Assembly (NCBI GenBank): GCA_020633995.1
Contig: JACKCO010000004.1
Span: forward strand, 124,001 to 188,000
Length of the DNA: 64,000 bases
Reading direction: 5' to 3'
Source: Campylobacterota bacterium
GTDB lineage: Bacteria; Babelota; Babeliae; Babelales; RVW-14
Position 1 is the first letter of the stretch. Each line of letters opens with the position of its first letter. Below the pieces are notes generated by a model, which saw only the letters and a list, made by a program, of their open reading frames with translations, made no database searches and had not been told where the DNA came from. Below, in pieces: positions 26,701-35,836 of the stretch. Both the position numbers and the translations under genes were made by a program.

Positions 26701-29700
26701 ATGGGTGTGACTATACCTGCAAAACGTGCAATAAAAGTTTTATTGGCGATAGCTTGTACACTGTCAAGTAGTCTCTTTGCAGCAGTTGAATTTGGGAGCT
26801 TAGCGTCTGCTATTAATGTTAGACGCAGCGCACAGCTGCAGTCTTTTGCGAATCCATTTTTGGTGCGAGAGGGGAGTGTCAATGCACTTGAGAGTGGCGT
26901 AGTTTCAGGTCCCAAACTTATGTTTGATGGAGGTATTTTCGCCGATAATAACAGTAGTGCAGAATTTACTGGTGATCTGGCGTTCACTCAAAATAATGTT
27001 ATTGAAGTTTTTGACTCAGCATCAAATGTAACTATTGTTGATCAAACAACTATTGATAGAAACATTATTTTAAATGACGGGACGTTGCGTCTTGATAATA
27101 AATTAAGTCTTGCCGATGGTGTTACTATTGGTGCTTCTGGTCGTGTGCAGCTTAATGGTCATAGGCTAGAATTTGGAGGAAGAGATTTAGGTTTGACGAG
27201 CTCAATCGTCTGGGAAAATGCAGATGATTTGGTCATGCATAGCAATATTGCTTTGACGGGGTTGTGGACGTTTACCGGCCCAGCCCACATTATCGGAAAT
27301 GGCAATTGCCTTGACCTGACCAGTGGTGGGACGCTGTGGATACGCAGTAATACCGATGTATGGTTGAGCGATATTAAAATTCGCGGCTTGGGAACGGGGT
27401 TTATTGTTTTTGAAAATAAAACGTCTCGTTTGTATCTTTCGCAGGTTGAAGTAGAACTTGATTCATCGTTTACGGTAACAACCGGTGGTATTTACGCAAA
27501 AGGTCCTGCTAATATCGTAACAAAAAATCACTTCTTAGCGTTTGATCAGAGTGGATCGTTAACCGTTGATGGGATACGCCTTACTTATGACACGTTGACG
27601 TTTGATGACCGTTCAAATATAGTGCCGCTCGACGCTGGGCAAGATCCAGGTGGGGTCAACTTAGCACTTGTAAATAATGGCGTTATCACAAACAACAATG
27701 TGGCACAGGCAAGTCAGCTTGCTATTCAAAACAGTAATGCAATTCTTGTTAAATGCCAAGAGATTGAAAATAACAGTAATGCAATTCTCGCGATTAGCTC
27801 TGGCGGGGTCCAGCTTGCAATAGAAAACAGTAATGCGATTGTTGCAAAGTGCCAGGACATAGAAAATAACAGCAATGCAATTCTGAAGAACGTTCAGAAT
27901 ATAACGAATAACAGCAACACGATTTTGGTTAATGTTCAAAATATAACTAACAATAGCAATACGTTGATCAAGAAATGTCAGGACATTGAAAACAACAGCA
28001 ATGCAATTTTAAAGAATGTTCAAGATATAACGAATAACAGTAACACCTTGTTGGCGTGTTGCCGAGACAACAGTAACGCAATTATCAAATTAACGAATGA
28101 TGTTGAAAATAACAGCAATGCGATTTTGAAGAATGTTCAGGACATAACAAATAACAGCAACACGCTTCTTGCATGCTGCCGAGACAATAGCAACGCGATT
28201 ATCAAGCATGACCAAGATATAACAAATAATAGTAATGCGATTATTGCACTTGATGTGGCAAGTGGTGGTGCTGCCGAACTTGCAGAGCAGAATAGCAATG
28301 CCATCCTTGCAAAATGTCTTGAAATAGAGGCCAACAGCAACGCAATCTTGAAGAACGTTCAAGACATAACAAACAATAGTAATACGTTGTTAGCCTGTTG
28401 CCGAGATAACAGCAACGCAATTATCAAGTTGACGCAGGATGTTGAAAACAACAGCAACGCGATTTTGAAGAATGTTCAGGACATAACAAATAACAGCAAC
28501 ACGCTTCTTGCATGCTGTCGTGACAACAGTAATGCTATTCTTGCCCTGAGTGCTGGTCTTACTGATGGGGTGACGAATAATAGTAATGCGATTATTAAGC
28601 TTGTTCAGGATGTGACGAACAATAGTAATACGCTGTTGGCGTGTTGCCGAGACAACAGTAACGCAATTATCAAATTAACGAATGATGTTGAAAATAACAG
28701 CAATGCGATTTTGAAGAATGTTCAGGACATAACGAACAATAGCAATACGTTGCTTGCCTGCTGCCGAGACAACAGCAACGCAATTATCAAACATGACCAA
28801 GATATAACAAACAACAGTAATGCTATTGTTGCACTTGATCAAGGCCTTTCTCAGGCAATCGAAAACAACAGTAATGCGATTATTAAGCTTGTTCAGGATG
28901 TGACGAACAACAGTAACACGCTGTTGGCATGTTGCCGTGATAATAGCAATGCAATTATCAAATTAACGAATGATGTTGAAAATAACAGCAATGCGATTTT
29001 GAAGAATGTTCAGGACATAACGAACAATAGCAATACGTTGCTTGCCTGCTGCCGAGACAACAGCAACGCAATTATCAAATTAACGAATGATGTTGAAAAC
29101 AACAGCAATGCGATTTTGAAGAATGTTCAAGACATAACGAACAATAGCAATGCATTGCTTGCTTGTTGCCGCAACAATAGCAATGCGATTATCAAGATTG
29201 TTCAAGATGTTAAAAACAACAGCAATGGAATATTGGCAAATGAAGCTGACATTATGAAGAACGCAGCAGACATTTTGACCAACGCCGTCAACATCGCAAC
29301 GAATGCAACAAACATAGCTGCGAATGCCGTTGATATAACCAATAATGCTATGGATATTGCTTCCAATGTTGACAACATCAGGCACAATAGCGATGCAATT
29401 ATTGGTAAATGTCAGGATATTGAAAATAATAGCAATGCAATATTGGCAATAGGTGATTGTTGCATAAACAACAGTCAGCGTATTACTAATAACAGCAATG
29501 CAATTATCAAAAAATGTGAAGAGATTAAACAGAATAGTAACGCAATATTAGCCAATGAGGCTGATATTATGAAGAATTCAGCCGATATTTTGACCAACGC
29601 AGTCAATATTGCAACGAATGCAACAAACATAGCTGCAAATGCTGTTGATATAACCAATAATGCTATGGATATTGCTTCCAACGCCGACAACATCAGGCAC

Positions 29701-32379
29701 AATAGCGATGCAATTATTGGTAAATGTCAGGATATTGAGAATAATAGCAACGCGATATTGGCGATAGGTGATTGCTGTGAACAAAATAGTGGCGCGATTA
29801 TTAAACTGACGCAAGATGTTGAAAATAATAGCAATGCAATACTGGCAAAGTGCTTAGAAATTGAAGCTAACAGTAACGCAATCTTGAAAAACGTCCAGGA
29901 TATTACTAATAATAGCAATACCTTGCTAGCCTGCTGTCGTGATAATAGCAACGCAATTATCAAACATGATCAGGATATAACAAATAACAGTAATGCAATT
30001 GTTGTGCTTGCCGAGTGCTGTGAAGACAACAGTGAGGCAATTCTCAAGTTGACTCAAGACGTTGCCAACAACAGTAACACGCTGTTGGCTTGCTGTCGTG
30101 ATAATAGTAATGCAATTATCAAGCATGATCAGGATATAACAAACAATAGTAATGCGATTGTTGTGCTTGCCGAATGTTGTGAAGACAATAGTGAGGCAAT
30201 CCTCAAGTTAGTCCAAGATGTCACCAACAACAGCAACACTTTGTTGGCATGCTGCCGTGATAATAGCAATGCGATTATCAAGCTAACGGATGATGTTGAA
30301 AATAACAGCAACGCGATTTTGAAGAACGTGCAGGATATCACTAACAACAGCAACACCTTGTTGGCATGCTGTCGTGATAACAGCAATGCAATTATCAAGC
30401 TGACGAATGATGTTGAAAACAACAGCAACGCGATCTTGAAGAACGTTCAGGATATTACTAACAACAGCAACACCTTGTTGGCATGCTGCCGTGATAACAG
30501 CAACGCGATTATCAAATTGACACAAGATGTTGAAAATAACAGCAATGCGATCTTGAAGAACGTGCAGGATATTACTAACAACAGCAACACCTTGTTGGCA
30601 TGCTGCCGTGATAACAGTAACGCGATTATCAAGTTGACAGAAGATGTTGAGAACAACAGCAACGCGATCTTGAAGAACGTTGAGGACATTAAGAACAACA
30701 GTAATACCTTGTTGGCATGTTGCCGCGATAACAGCAATGCGATTATCAAGTTGACACAAGATGTTGAAAACAACAGTAATGCGATCTTGAAGAACGTTGA
30801 GGACATTAAGAACAACAGTAACACTTTGTTGGCATGCTGCCGTGATAACAGTAATGCGATTATCAAGTTGACGCAGGATGTTGAAAACAACAGCAATGCG
30901 ATCTTGAAGAACGTTGAGGACATTAAGAACAACAGCAACACCTTGTTGGCATGTTGCCGTGATAACAGCAATGCGATTATCAAGCTGACACAAGATGTTG
31001 AAAACAACAGCAACGCGATCTTGAAGAACGTGCAGGATATCACCAACAACAGTAACACCTTGTTGGCATGCTGCCGTGATAACAGTAATGCGATTATCAA
31101 GTTGACACAGGATGTTGAAAACAACAGCAATGCGATCTTGAAGAACGTTCAGGACATCACCAATAATAGTAACGCGATTATTAAACATGATCAGGACATA
31201 ACCAACAACAGTAATGCGATTATCGTTCTTGCCCAGTGTTGCGAGGACAATAGTGAGGCAATTCTCAAGTTAGTAGAGGATGTGAAGAATAACAGCAATA
31301 CGCTGTTGGCATGTTGCCGAGACAATAGCAATGCGATCATCAGACACGATAAACAGCTAAATACCATTGATCATGGCCCAGAAAAAGTGTTTATCAAGCA
31401 CAACACGCATCAAATCAACTTTGATCTGCATATTTCCTGTACACACTGCATGGTGATTGAGCCAGAATGTCTTATAAGAACGGCGAGTGATCTTGTAGCT
31501 GATGGGCAAAAGGAAGTTACTCGAAACGGTTGTGGTACTACAGTTATTATTAACGGTAATGGCCAGGCAATTAACCTTGCAAGCAAATGTGATGACATCA
31601 TTCAGGTAGCAGATGGTGTACAAGTTATTTTTGAAAACGTTGTGTTCAGACACTACCATGACCGTGTTTTTCAGCTTGGCGAAGGATCTGAAGTTGTCTT
31701 TGGTAACTGTACACGTCTTGAACTTGATGAAATGCAGAGCATGGAGATGGATTGGAAGTTTGACGGAGATACACAAATCCGTGGTTACGACAATATCTTG
31801 ATGCTGGGTGAGTACAACATAAGAGTATTGCCAAGTGCAGAGCTGACGATGCACAACTTGTGGTTGTCAGGCATGCAGGATAACAATGTACGTTGCGAAC
31901 ATGACGATTCAAGCATTATTTACAAAGATTGCGACTTGTGGTTATCAGCAGATTACAGCTTTACAAAAGGCTCAATGCTGTTTGTTCAAGATGTAGTTTT
32001 ACGCGGAACACATTGGTTTAGCTACATGACAGACTTGACATCAACCATTAGCGGATGCTCAAGCTTGACCTTTGATAAAGGTTCCACATTTAATTATGCT
32101 CCAAATTCTGGTAGCAGAGATTTGCTTGCAATGCAAGATGCTACAGCAGTCTTAAAATGGGATGGCTGTGATATTCGTTCAACGACAACGGGATTACGAT
32201 TGACGGTTGGTACCCTATGTATAGATCATCTCAATAACCTCTATGCTGAAGGCTTAGCGCTCAATGAAGCGATAGCGTTTGGTAATGGTGTTGCAGTTGA
32301 CGATCTCAATATTCAAGTGTTACCTGGTGGCTCGGTTGAGTTACAAACAGGTATGCTTGATTACGCAAACGTTGACTAA
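26701..32379 (+). CDS. Giant exported protein with NNSNAI coiled-coil stalk (1892 residues)
   Basis: The product has a signal peptide (about 1-28), VEFGSLASAINV, then module A (about 160-325: LTGLWTFTGPAHIIGNGNCLD across strands, FENKTSRLYLS, TTGGIY, LTVDGIRLTYDTL), a repeat stalk (343-1557) and module B (about 1560-1892). Module A and B are adjacent in the paralogues at 19496 and 39279, so the stalk looks like an insertion. Besides NNSNAI units the stalk has runs of pure heptads of the form I-x-x-N-A-x-x (for example IATNATN, IAANAVD, ITNNAMD), the classic asparagine-at-d coiled-coil pattern. No membrane anchor is visible. GAGGAAGG precedes the ATG closely. A fibrous surface role is inferred. 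Confidence 0.86.
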   Translation: MGVTIPAKRAIKVLLAIACTLSSSLFAAVEFGSLASAINVRRSAQLQSFANPFLVREGSVNALESGVVSGPKLMFDGGIFADNNSSAEFTGDLAFTQNNVIEVFDSASNVTIVDQTTIDRNIILNDGTLRLDNKLSLADGVTIGASGRVQLNGHRLEFGGRDLGLTSSIVWENADDLVMHSNIALTGLWTFTGPAHIIGNGNCLDLTSGGTLWIRSNTDVWLSDIKIRGLGTGFIVFENKTSRLYLSQVEVELDSSFTVTTGGIYAKGPANIVTKNHFLAFDQSGSLTVDGIRLTYDTLTFDDRSNIVPLDAGQDPGGVNLALVNNGVITNNNVAQASQLAIQNSNAILVKCQEIENNSNAILAISSGGVQLAIENSNAIVAKCQDIENNSNAILKNVQNITNNSNTILVNVQNITNNSNTLIKKCQDIENNSNAILKNVQDITNNSNTLLACCRDNSNAIIKLTNDVENNSNAILKNVQDITNNSNTLLACCRDNSNAIIKHDQDITNNSNAIIALDVASGGAAELAEQNSNAILAKCLEIEANSNAILKNVQDITNNSNTLLACCRDNSNAIIKLTQDVENNSNAILKNVQDITNNSNTLLACCRDNSNAILALSAGLTDGVTNNSNAIIKLVQDVTNNSNTLLACCRDNSNAIIKLTNDVENNSNAILKNVQDITNNSNTLLACCRDNSNAIIKHDQDITNNSNAIVALDQGLSQAIENNSNAIIKLVQDVTNNSNTLLACCRDNSNAIIKLTNDVENNSNAILKNVQDITNNSNTLLACCRDNSNAIIKLTNDVENNSNAILKNVQDITNNSNALLACCRNNSNAIIKIVQDVKNNSNGILANEADIMKNAADILTNAVNIATNATNIAANAVDITNNAMDIASNVDNIRHNSDAIIGKCQDIENNSNAILAIGDCCINNSQRITNNSNAIIKKCEEIKQNSNAILANEADIMKNSADILTNAVNIATNATNIAANAVDITNNAMDIASNADNIRHNSDAIIGKCQDIENNSNAILAIGDCCEQNSGAIIKLTQDVENNSNAILAKCLEIEANSNAILKNVQDITNNSNTLLACCRDNSNAIIKHDQDITNNSNAIVVLAECCEDNSEAILKLTQDVANNSNTLLACCRDNSNAIIKHDQDITNNSNAIVVLAECCEDNSEAILKLVQDVTNNSNTLLACCRDNSNAIIKLTDDVENNSNAILKNVQDITNNSNTLLACCRDNSNAIIKLTNDVENNSNAILKNVQDITNNSNTLLACCRDNSNAIIKLTQDVENNSNAILKNVQDITNNSNTLLACCRDNSNAIIKLTEDVENNSNAILKNVEDIKNNSNTLLACCRDNSNAIIKLTQDVENNSNAILKNVEDIKNNSNTLLACCRDNSNAIIKLTQDVENNSNAILKNVEDIKNNSNTLLACCRDNSNAIIKLTQDVENNSNAILKNVQDITNNSNTLLACCRDNSNAIIKLTQDVENNSNAILKNVQDITNNSNAIIKHDQDITNNSNAIIVLAQCCEDNSEAILKLVEDVKNNSNTLLACCRDNSNAIIRHDKQLNTIDHGPEKVFIKHNTHQINFDLHISCTHCMVIEPECLIRTASDLVADGQKEVTRNGCGTTVIINGNGQAINLASKCDDIIQVADGVQVIFENVVFRHYHDRVFQLGEGSEVVFGNCTRLELDEMQSMEMDWKFDGDTQIRGYDNILMLGEYNIRVLPSAELTMHNLWLSGMQDNNVRCEHDDSSIIYKDCDLWLSADYSFTKGSMLFVQDVVLRGTHWFSYMTDLTSTISGCSSLTFDKGSTFNYAPNSGSRDLLAMQDATAVLKWDGCDIRSTTTGLRLTVGTLCIDHLNNLYAEGLALNEAIAFGNGVAVDDLNIQVLPGGSVELQTGMLDYANVD
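27727..31372 (+). repeat. 117-bp/42-bp tandem in-frame repeats (NNSNAI stalk 2)
   Basis: The same 117-base unit as stalk 1 recurs here, most regularly at about 30240-31160. It is interrupted by two copies of a block of pure heptads (about 29221-29420 and 29530-29720), themselves nearly identical and hence a secondary internal duplication. In all, about 1215 residues are encoded. Confidence 0.93.
31321..32082 (+). repeat. Long direct duplication, copy 2 (C-terminal module of stalk protein 2)
   Basis: Near-identical counterpart of 25509-26270. The offset between copies is 5812 bases in the first part and 5809 after the divergent patch, i.e. one codon has been lost. Beyond 32082 the two genes diverge at once (compare the FNYEPPIANRD and FNYAPNSGSRD coding regions). 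Confidence 0.9.
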
Positions 32380-32389
32380 AAGGAGAAGA

Positions 32390-32419
32390 GAGGGACTGCA
32401 AAGGTCCCTCCCTTTTTTT
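32390..32419 (+). terminator. Intrinsic terminator after stalk gene 2
   Basis: GAGGGAC (32390-32396) pairs with GTCCCTC (32404-32410) around a 7-base loop, followed by CC and seven T. It separates the stalk genes from the following cluster of ~360-residue proteins. Confidence 0.88.
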
Positions 32420-32485
32420 ATCTTCTTTTCTTTTTTTTACTCTTATATATTCTAAAAAAAAAGGACCAAAAGGAGAGGTGTACCT

Positions 32486-33556
32486 ATGCTATTTTATGGC
32501 ATCATTTATTTTTTACTATTGTCTTGGGTGCCGTCGATATCAGCGGCGAGCATTTCTGCAAAAACATCGATTAGCTATAATACGTCACAAGTTAGTTTTT
32601 CCGCGGGTGACGACGTAACGGGTTTTGTTTACTTCAAAGAGGGGTTTAAGTGTCCGCCATCAGGGGGTTCGATGACTATGTCGCTTGCGGGCATTCCCGT
32701 TAATGGAGAAATTGACCTTAATGGTGGTGTTCTTGAACTTAATGATGATTTATTTCTTTCTAGCTCAAGCAAAATAACAGGGTCTGGTCACATTCTTGGA
32801 AATGGACACTCAGTTTACTTAGGAAATGATTTAATTATTACTGGGAGCATTACGTTTGAGGGTGCGACCCCTCAGGGAATTGTTATTAATGGAGATGGAA
32901 ATACGTTGGAGTTACGAAATGAGGGGTTATTACGTTTTCAAGCATCGAATTTAACCGCAACACTTCGAAACATCACTATTAAAAATGCCAATTTAACCTT
33001 TGCCGGCGCTGCACCAGGATCCTTTCGGGTTATTGCTGCTGAGATGACCTACGATAATGTAAAAATAATTATGGGGCGACTTACTGGATTTCCTAAAGGC
33101 CTTGAGCTTGGTGGCTTTAGGAATACGGTGATACGTAAGCTGACGATTGCCGGTTCTGGCCTAACGTTTGGTAATGATAGCACTAGAGTCCATGTAACGA
33201 AAAACTCAGTGCTTGATATTGACCAAGACATTACTTTTAGACTCTCTACGGTTGGAGCACCCTTCACGGTGCCAACATTTGAAGATCGTTCGTCAGTACT
33301 GCGCATGAATAATACAACGGCCTTTATACAAGGCTTTTTTGGGCCTGTTGAATTAAAACGTGGAACATTGTTGATTGAAGGTGCTTGGAATACGTTTCAT
33401 TTTAGCGGATCTGGATCGTCGCCAAATATCACCATAGGCGGGGGGCCTGATCCAGCAGATGATATGGATATTGTTATACGAAATGGAGCATTGTGGCGAA
33501 TGACAAGAAACATCTTTAGTGCAGCTCCGCGCTTTACCTATAACAATACGACCTAG
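32486..33556 (+). CDS. Exported ~360-residue beta-helix-like protein, subtype A copy 1
   Basis: The 356-residue protein has a signal peptide ending SAAS near residue 22, then ISAKTSISYNT, which defines subtype A and is shared with the protein at 35837. Next come GFVYFKEGF, a G-x-I-D-L-N-G-G strand, DDLFLSSSSKITGSG and GNGHSVYLGNDL, typical of the whole family and compatible with a beta-solenoid. It ends FTYNNTT, a variant of the shared C-terminal L-x-YNN signature. AAAAGGAGAGG precedes the start. First gene of a six-gene run with 9-57 base gaps. Function unknown. Confidence 0.83.
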   Translation: MLFYGIIYFLLLSWVPSISAASISAKTSISYNTSQVSFSAGDDVTGFVYFKEGFKCPPSGGSMTMSLAGIPVNGEIDLNGGVLELNDDLFLSSSSKITGSGHILGNGHSVYLGNDLIITGSITFEGATPQGIVINGDGNTLELRNEGLLRFQASNLTATLRNITIKNANLTFAGAAPGSFRVIAAEMTYDNVKIIMGRLTGFPKGLELGGFRNTVIRKLTIAGSGLTFGNDSTRVHVTKNSVLDIDQDITFRLSTVGAPFTVPTFEDRSSVLRMNNTTAFIQGFFGPVELKRGTLLIEGAWNTFHFSGSGSSPNITIGGGPDPADDMDIVIRNGALWRMTRNIFSAAPRFTYNNTT

Positions 33557-33565
33557 GAGAAACAT

Positions 33566-34660
33566 ATGATTATTTTTATTCTTCTTTGTTTTATAAATAT
33601 TTCTTGTCTCCAGGCAGCAAGTTTGGATGGACGTACAACACCAACCTATATTGACACGCAAATGACCAGCTTCGCTTCAGGCAATAGTGCTCGAGGCTGG
33701 GTGTATTTTCGTAAAGGATTTAAAGTTCCTACAGGAGGTACACTAACACTTGAGCTCAATGTACCGGTTAAGGGTGATATTGACTTGAATGGTGGACGGT
33801 TAATTTTGGAGAAAGATTTGTGGCTTGCCTCTGGTGCTCGTATTACCGGCTCTGGTCTAATTGAAGGAATTAACGGCAATACAGTGCCCGACTTACCTCT
33901 TTTTGGTCATGATATTTATCGATCAATTCATCTGACATCAAGTCTTTATATTACATCGACTATTTCTTTTGAACTGCCTGATAAAGCGAATCATATCATT
34001 ATTAATGGGCATGATAATGTGTTGACGATTTCTGAATCTGGAGGATCGATAAATTTGGGTGGTAATTCAAGTACGTTTACGACAACAATTAGGTTTTTAA
34101 ATGTACGTTTACAAGGTGCTCATACCCATGACCCCACTGGAGCTGCAATGTTTACCGAAACTGGGTCACTACGTAATGGGCTGCGTAGTACGATCCTTTT
34201 TGAAAATACCACTATTGATTTTAAGGGCACATTTTCTCTTAGAGCGACAACGAGTATTTTGGGCGATGTTAATTTCATGGCAAGTCGTCAGCGCGGTCCT
34301 CATCAAATTATTAAGACTGGTGGTAAAATAACGGTTGATAAACAGGCGTTGTTAATTTTGGGGCCTGATAAAAACTGTGTGTTTGAACTTGAAGTTGGTG
34401 AATTTACCTTCCCAACAAAGTCTTCAAGTGTTCGGTTGCAGGGTTGTCAGTTAAAGTCGAAAGTAAATGGTTTAATTTGTCTTAACCCTAGCCGCATATT
34501 TTTAGAAGACAGAGTATCTGTTGCTGTTCCTGGAGGTGATGTTGTTATTGGAGAAGGTCCGTCAGCAGGATTTTTTGATGACACTGATCTATTCTTGCTT
34601 GGCGCAACGAGTCTGGATATTGTAGGCGATACTCGTTTAGTTTATAACTCGAACCTTTAG
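33566..34660 (+). CDS. Exported ~360-residue beta-helix-like protein, subtype B copy 1
   Basis: The 364-residue protein has a short signal peptide (to about 17) followed by LDGRTTPTYIDTQM, defining subtype B with the protein at 36941. Both share GWVYF, DIDLNGGRLIL, ITGSGLIEG and a TSTISFELPDKANHIIING-like segment, and later AHTHDPT, RATTSI and RGPHQIIK. It carries a short insert (about residues 110-122) absent from copy 2. The end is RLVYNSNL. TAGGAGAAAC supports the ATG. Function unknown. Confidence 0.83.
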   Translation: MIIFILLCFINISCLQAASLDGRTTPTYIDTQMTSFASGNSARGWVYFRKGFKVPTGGTLTLELNVPVKGDIDLNGGRLILEKDLWLASGARITGSGLIEGINGNTVPDLPLFGHDIYRSIHLTSSLYITSTISFELPDKANHIIINGHDNVLTISESGGSINLGGNSSTFTTTIRFLNVRLQGAHTHDPTGAAMFTETGSLRNGLRSTILFENTTIDFKGTFSLRATTSILGDVNFMASRQRGPHQIIKTGGKITVDKQALLILGPDKNCVFELEVGEFTFPTKSSSVRLQGCQLKSKVNGLICLNPSRIFLEDRVSVAVPGGDVVIGEGPSAGFFDDTDLFLLGATSLDIVGDTRLVYNSNL

Positions 34661-34669
34661 GGAGATGGT

Positions 34670-35785
34670 ATGTGTGTGTATGCCTTTTTACTTTTGTTAC
34701 CGCTCTATTTTTTTTCCACTCAGGCAGTAAGTATTGATGGCACGGTTACTCCGTCGCATGTTACGAGCACGCACCTTTTTTCTAATGCAGATGCTGCTAC
34801 AGGATTTGTGCGATTTGCCAAAGGATTTAGCCTTAACCCGTCAAGCACGGTGGTGCTCGACTTGGCTGGGGTACCTGTTTCAGGCCCTTTATCATGGGCT
34901 GCTTCTACTGCTGAACTTATTTTGCGTGATGATTTGTATCTTGACTCTGATTTAGATCGTTTGCCGGGAGAGCTTACAGGTGGAACGGCAAATATCATTG
35001 GAGAGGGGAACACGCTTCATCTGGGAGGAAATGTCCAGTTAGATGGTTTGGGTATTCGCTTGTCTGCTTCGCATGATACAAGTATTACTATCGATGGTCA
35101 TGGGCACAAGCTTGCGTTTAAAGGGAATATAATTGATTTTAGGCTGGGTGGTATTAGCGCATTAACGCATACATTTCAGTATGGGGTTCATTTTAAAAAT
35201 ATTATTTTGGAAGAATTTGATACGTCATTATCTTTTTTAGGTTTTGTGCCGAAAGTAACGTTTACATTTGAAGATACGGTAATTTTGCCTATCTCAGGAT
35301 TTTCATTTCTCGTTTTGGGTAATGGAAATACCACTATAATTGGGGATGTTTTGATAGCACTGCGTTCTGTTGGTGCAGGAACAAAGTCTGGGGTTGGTGG
35401 TAATCAAGAGAAATTATTGATTAAAGACAATTCCACGCTGAGGCTAGAAGAAAATTTGATATTGAGCCTAAATGGTACAGAAGAGTTTGCTGATGGTTCT
35501 TCTCGCTTGAGTCTTCGTGGGACCGTGCTGTCGCTTAGCAGTACGTTGTTGCCCACCTCAAATAATATAAATCTTCAAAAAGGGACGCTTATTGTTGAGC
35601 GAGAAGCTGAGGTAGATTCGTTGGCAGCAGTTGTTCCGGCTCTTAGTAGTCTGATCTTTGGTGACGGTGTCAGTGGAGCAAATAACTTTAATGTTGATAT
35701 TCTACCAAGCTCAAAGCTTATAATTAATGACTTTTTTGCCGGTGCGGGCAAAGATGTTCGTCTTGTTTACAATAACACGGTTTAG
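34670..35785 (+). CDS. Exported ~360-residue beta-helix-like protein, subtype C copy 1
   Basis: The 371-residue protein has a signal peptide (to about 20), then VSIDGTVTPSHVTSTH, defining subtype C with the proteins at 38045 and, more distantly, 41345. The family strands GFVRFAKGF, LILRDDLYLD, IIGEGNTLHLGGNV and IDGHGHKL follow. It ends RLVYNNTV. The gene begins 9 bases after the B copy with GGGAGATGG upstream, so the run is probably one transcript. Function unknown. Confidence 0.82.
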   Translation: MCVYAFLLLLPLYFFSTQAVSIDGTVTPSHVTSTHLFSNADAATGFVRFAKGFSLNPSSTVVLDLAGVPVSGPLSWAASTAELILRDDLYLDSDLDRLPGELTGGTANIIGEGNTLHLGGNVQLDGLGIRLSASHDTSITIDGHGHKLAFKGNIIDFRLGGISALTHTFQYGVHFKNIILEEFDTSLSFLGFVPKVTFTFEDTVILPISGFSFLVLGNGNTTIIGDVLIALRSVGAGTKSGVGGNQEKLLIKDNSTLRLEENLILSLNGTEEFADGSSRLSLRGTVLSLSSTLLPTSNNINLQKGTLIVEREAEVDSLAAVVPALSSLIFGDGVSGANNFNVDILPSSKLIINDFFAGAGKDVRLVYNNTV

Positions 35786-35836
35786 GTCTGAGCAGATGAA
35801 ATAAAAACGTTGATTCGTATTAAAAAGGGGACTGTA

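Noticed and set aside
22998..31372. Regularly spaced repeats that could be mistaken for a CRISPR array.
   Set aside because: The repeat has no separate unique spacers, stays in frame with a long coding sequence and has no cas genes nearby.
22647..32379. Trimeric autotransporter adhesins of the YadA type.
   Set aside because: The stalk pattern is similar, but no C-terminal YadA-like anchor barrel follows; the C-terminus is the array's own beta-helix-like module.
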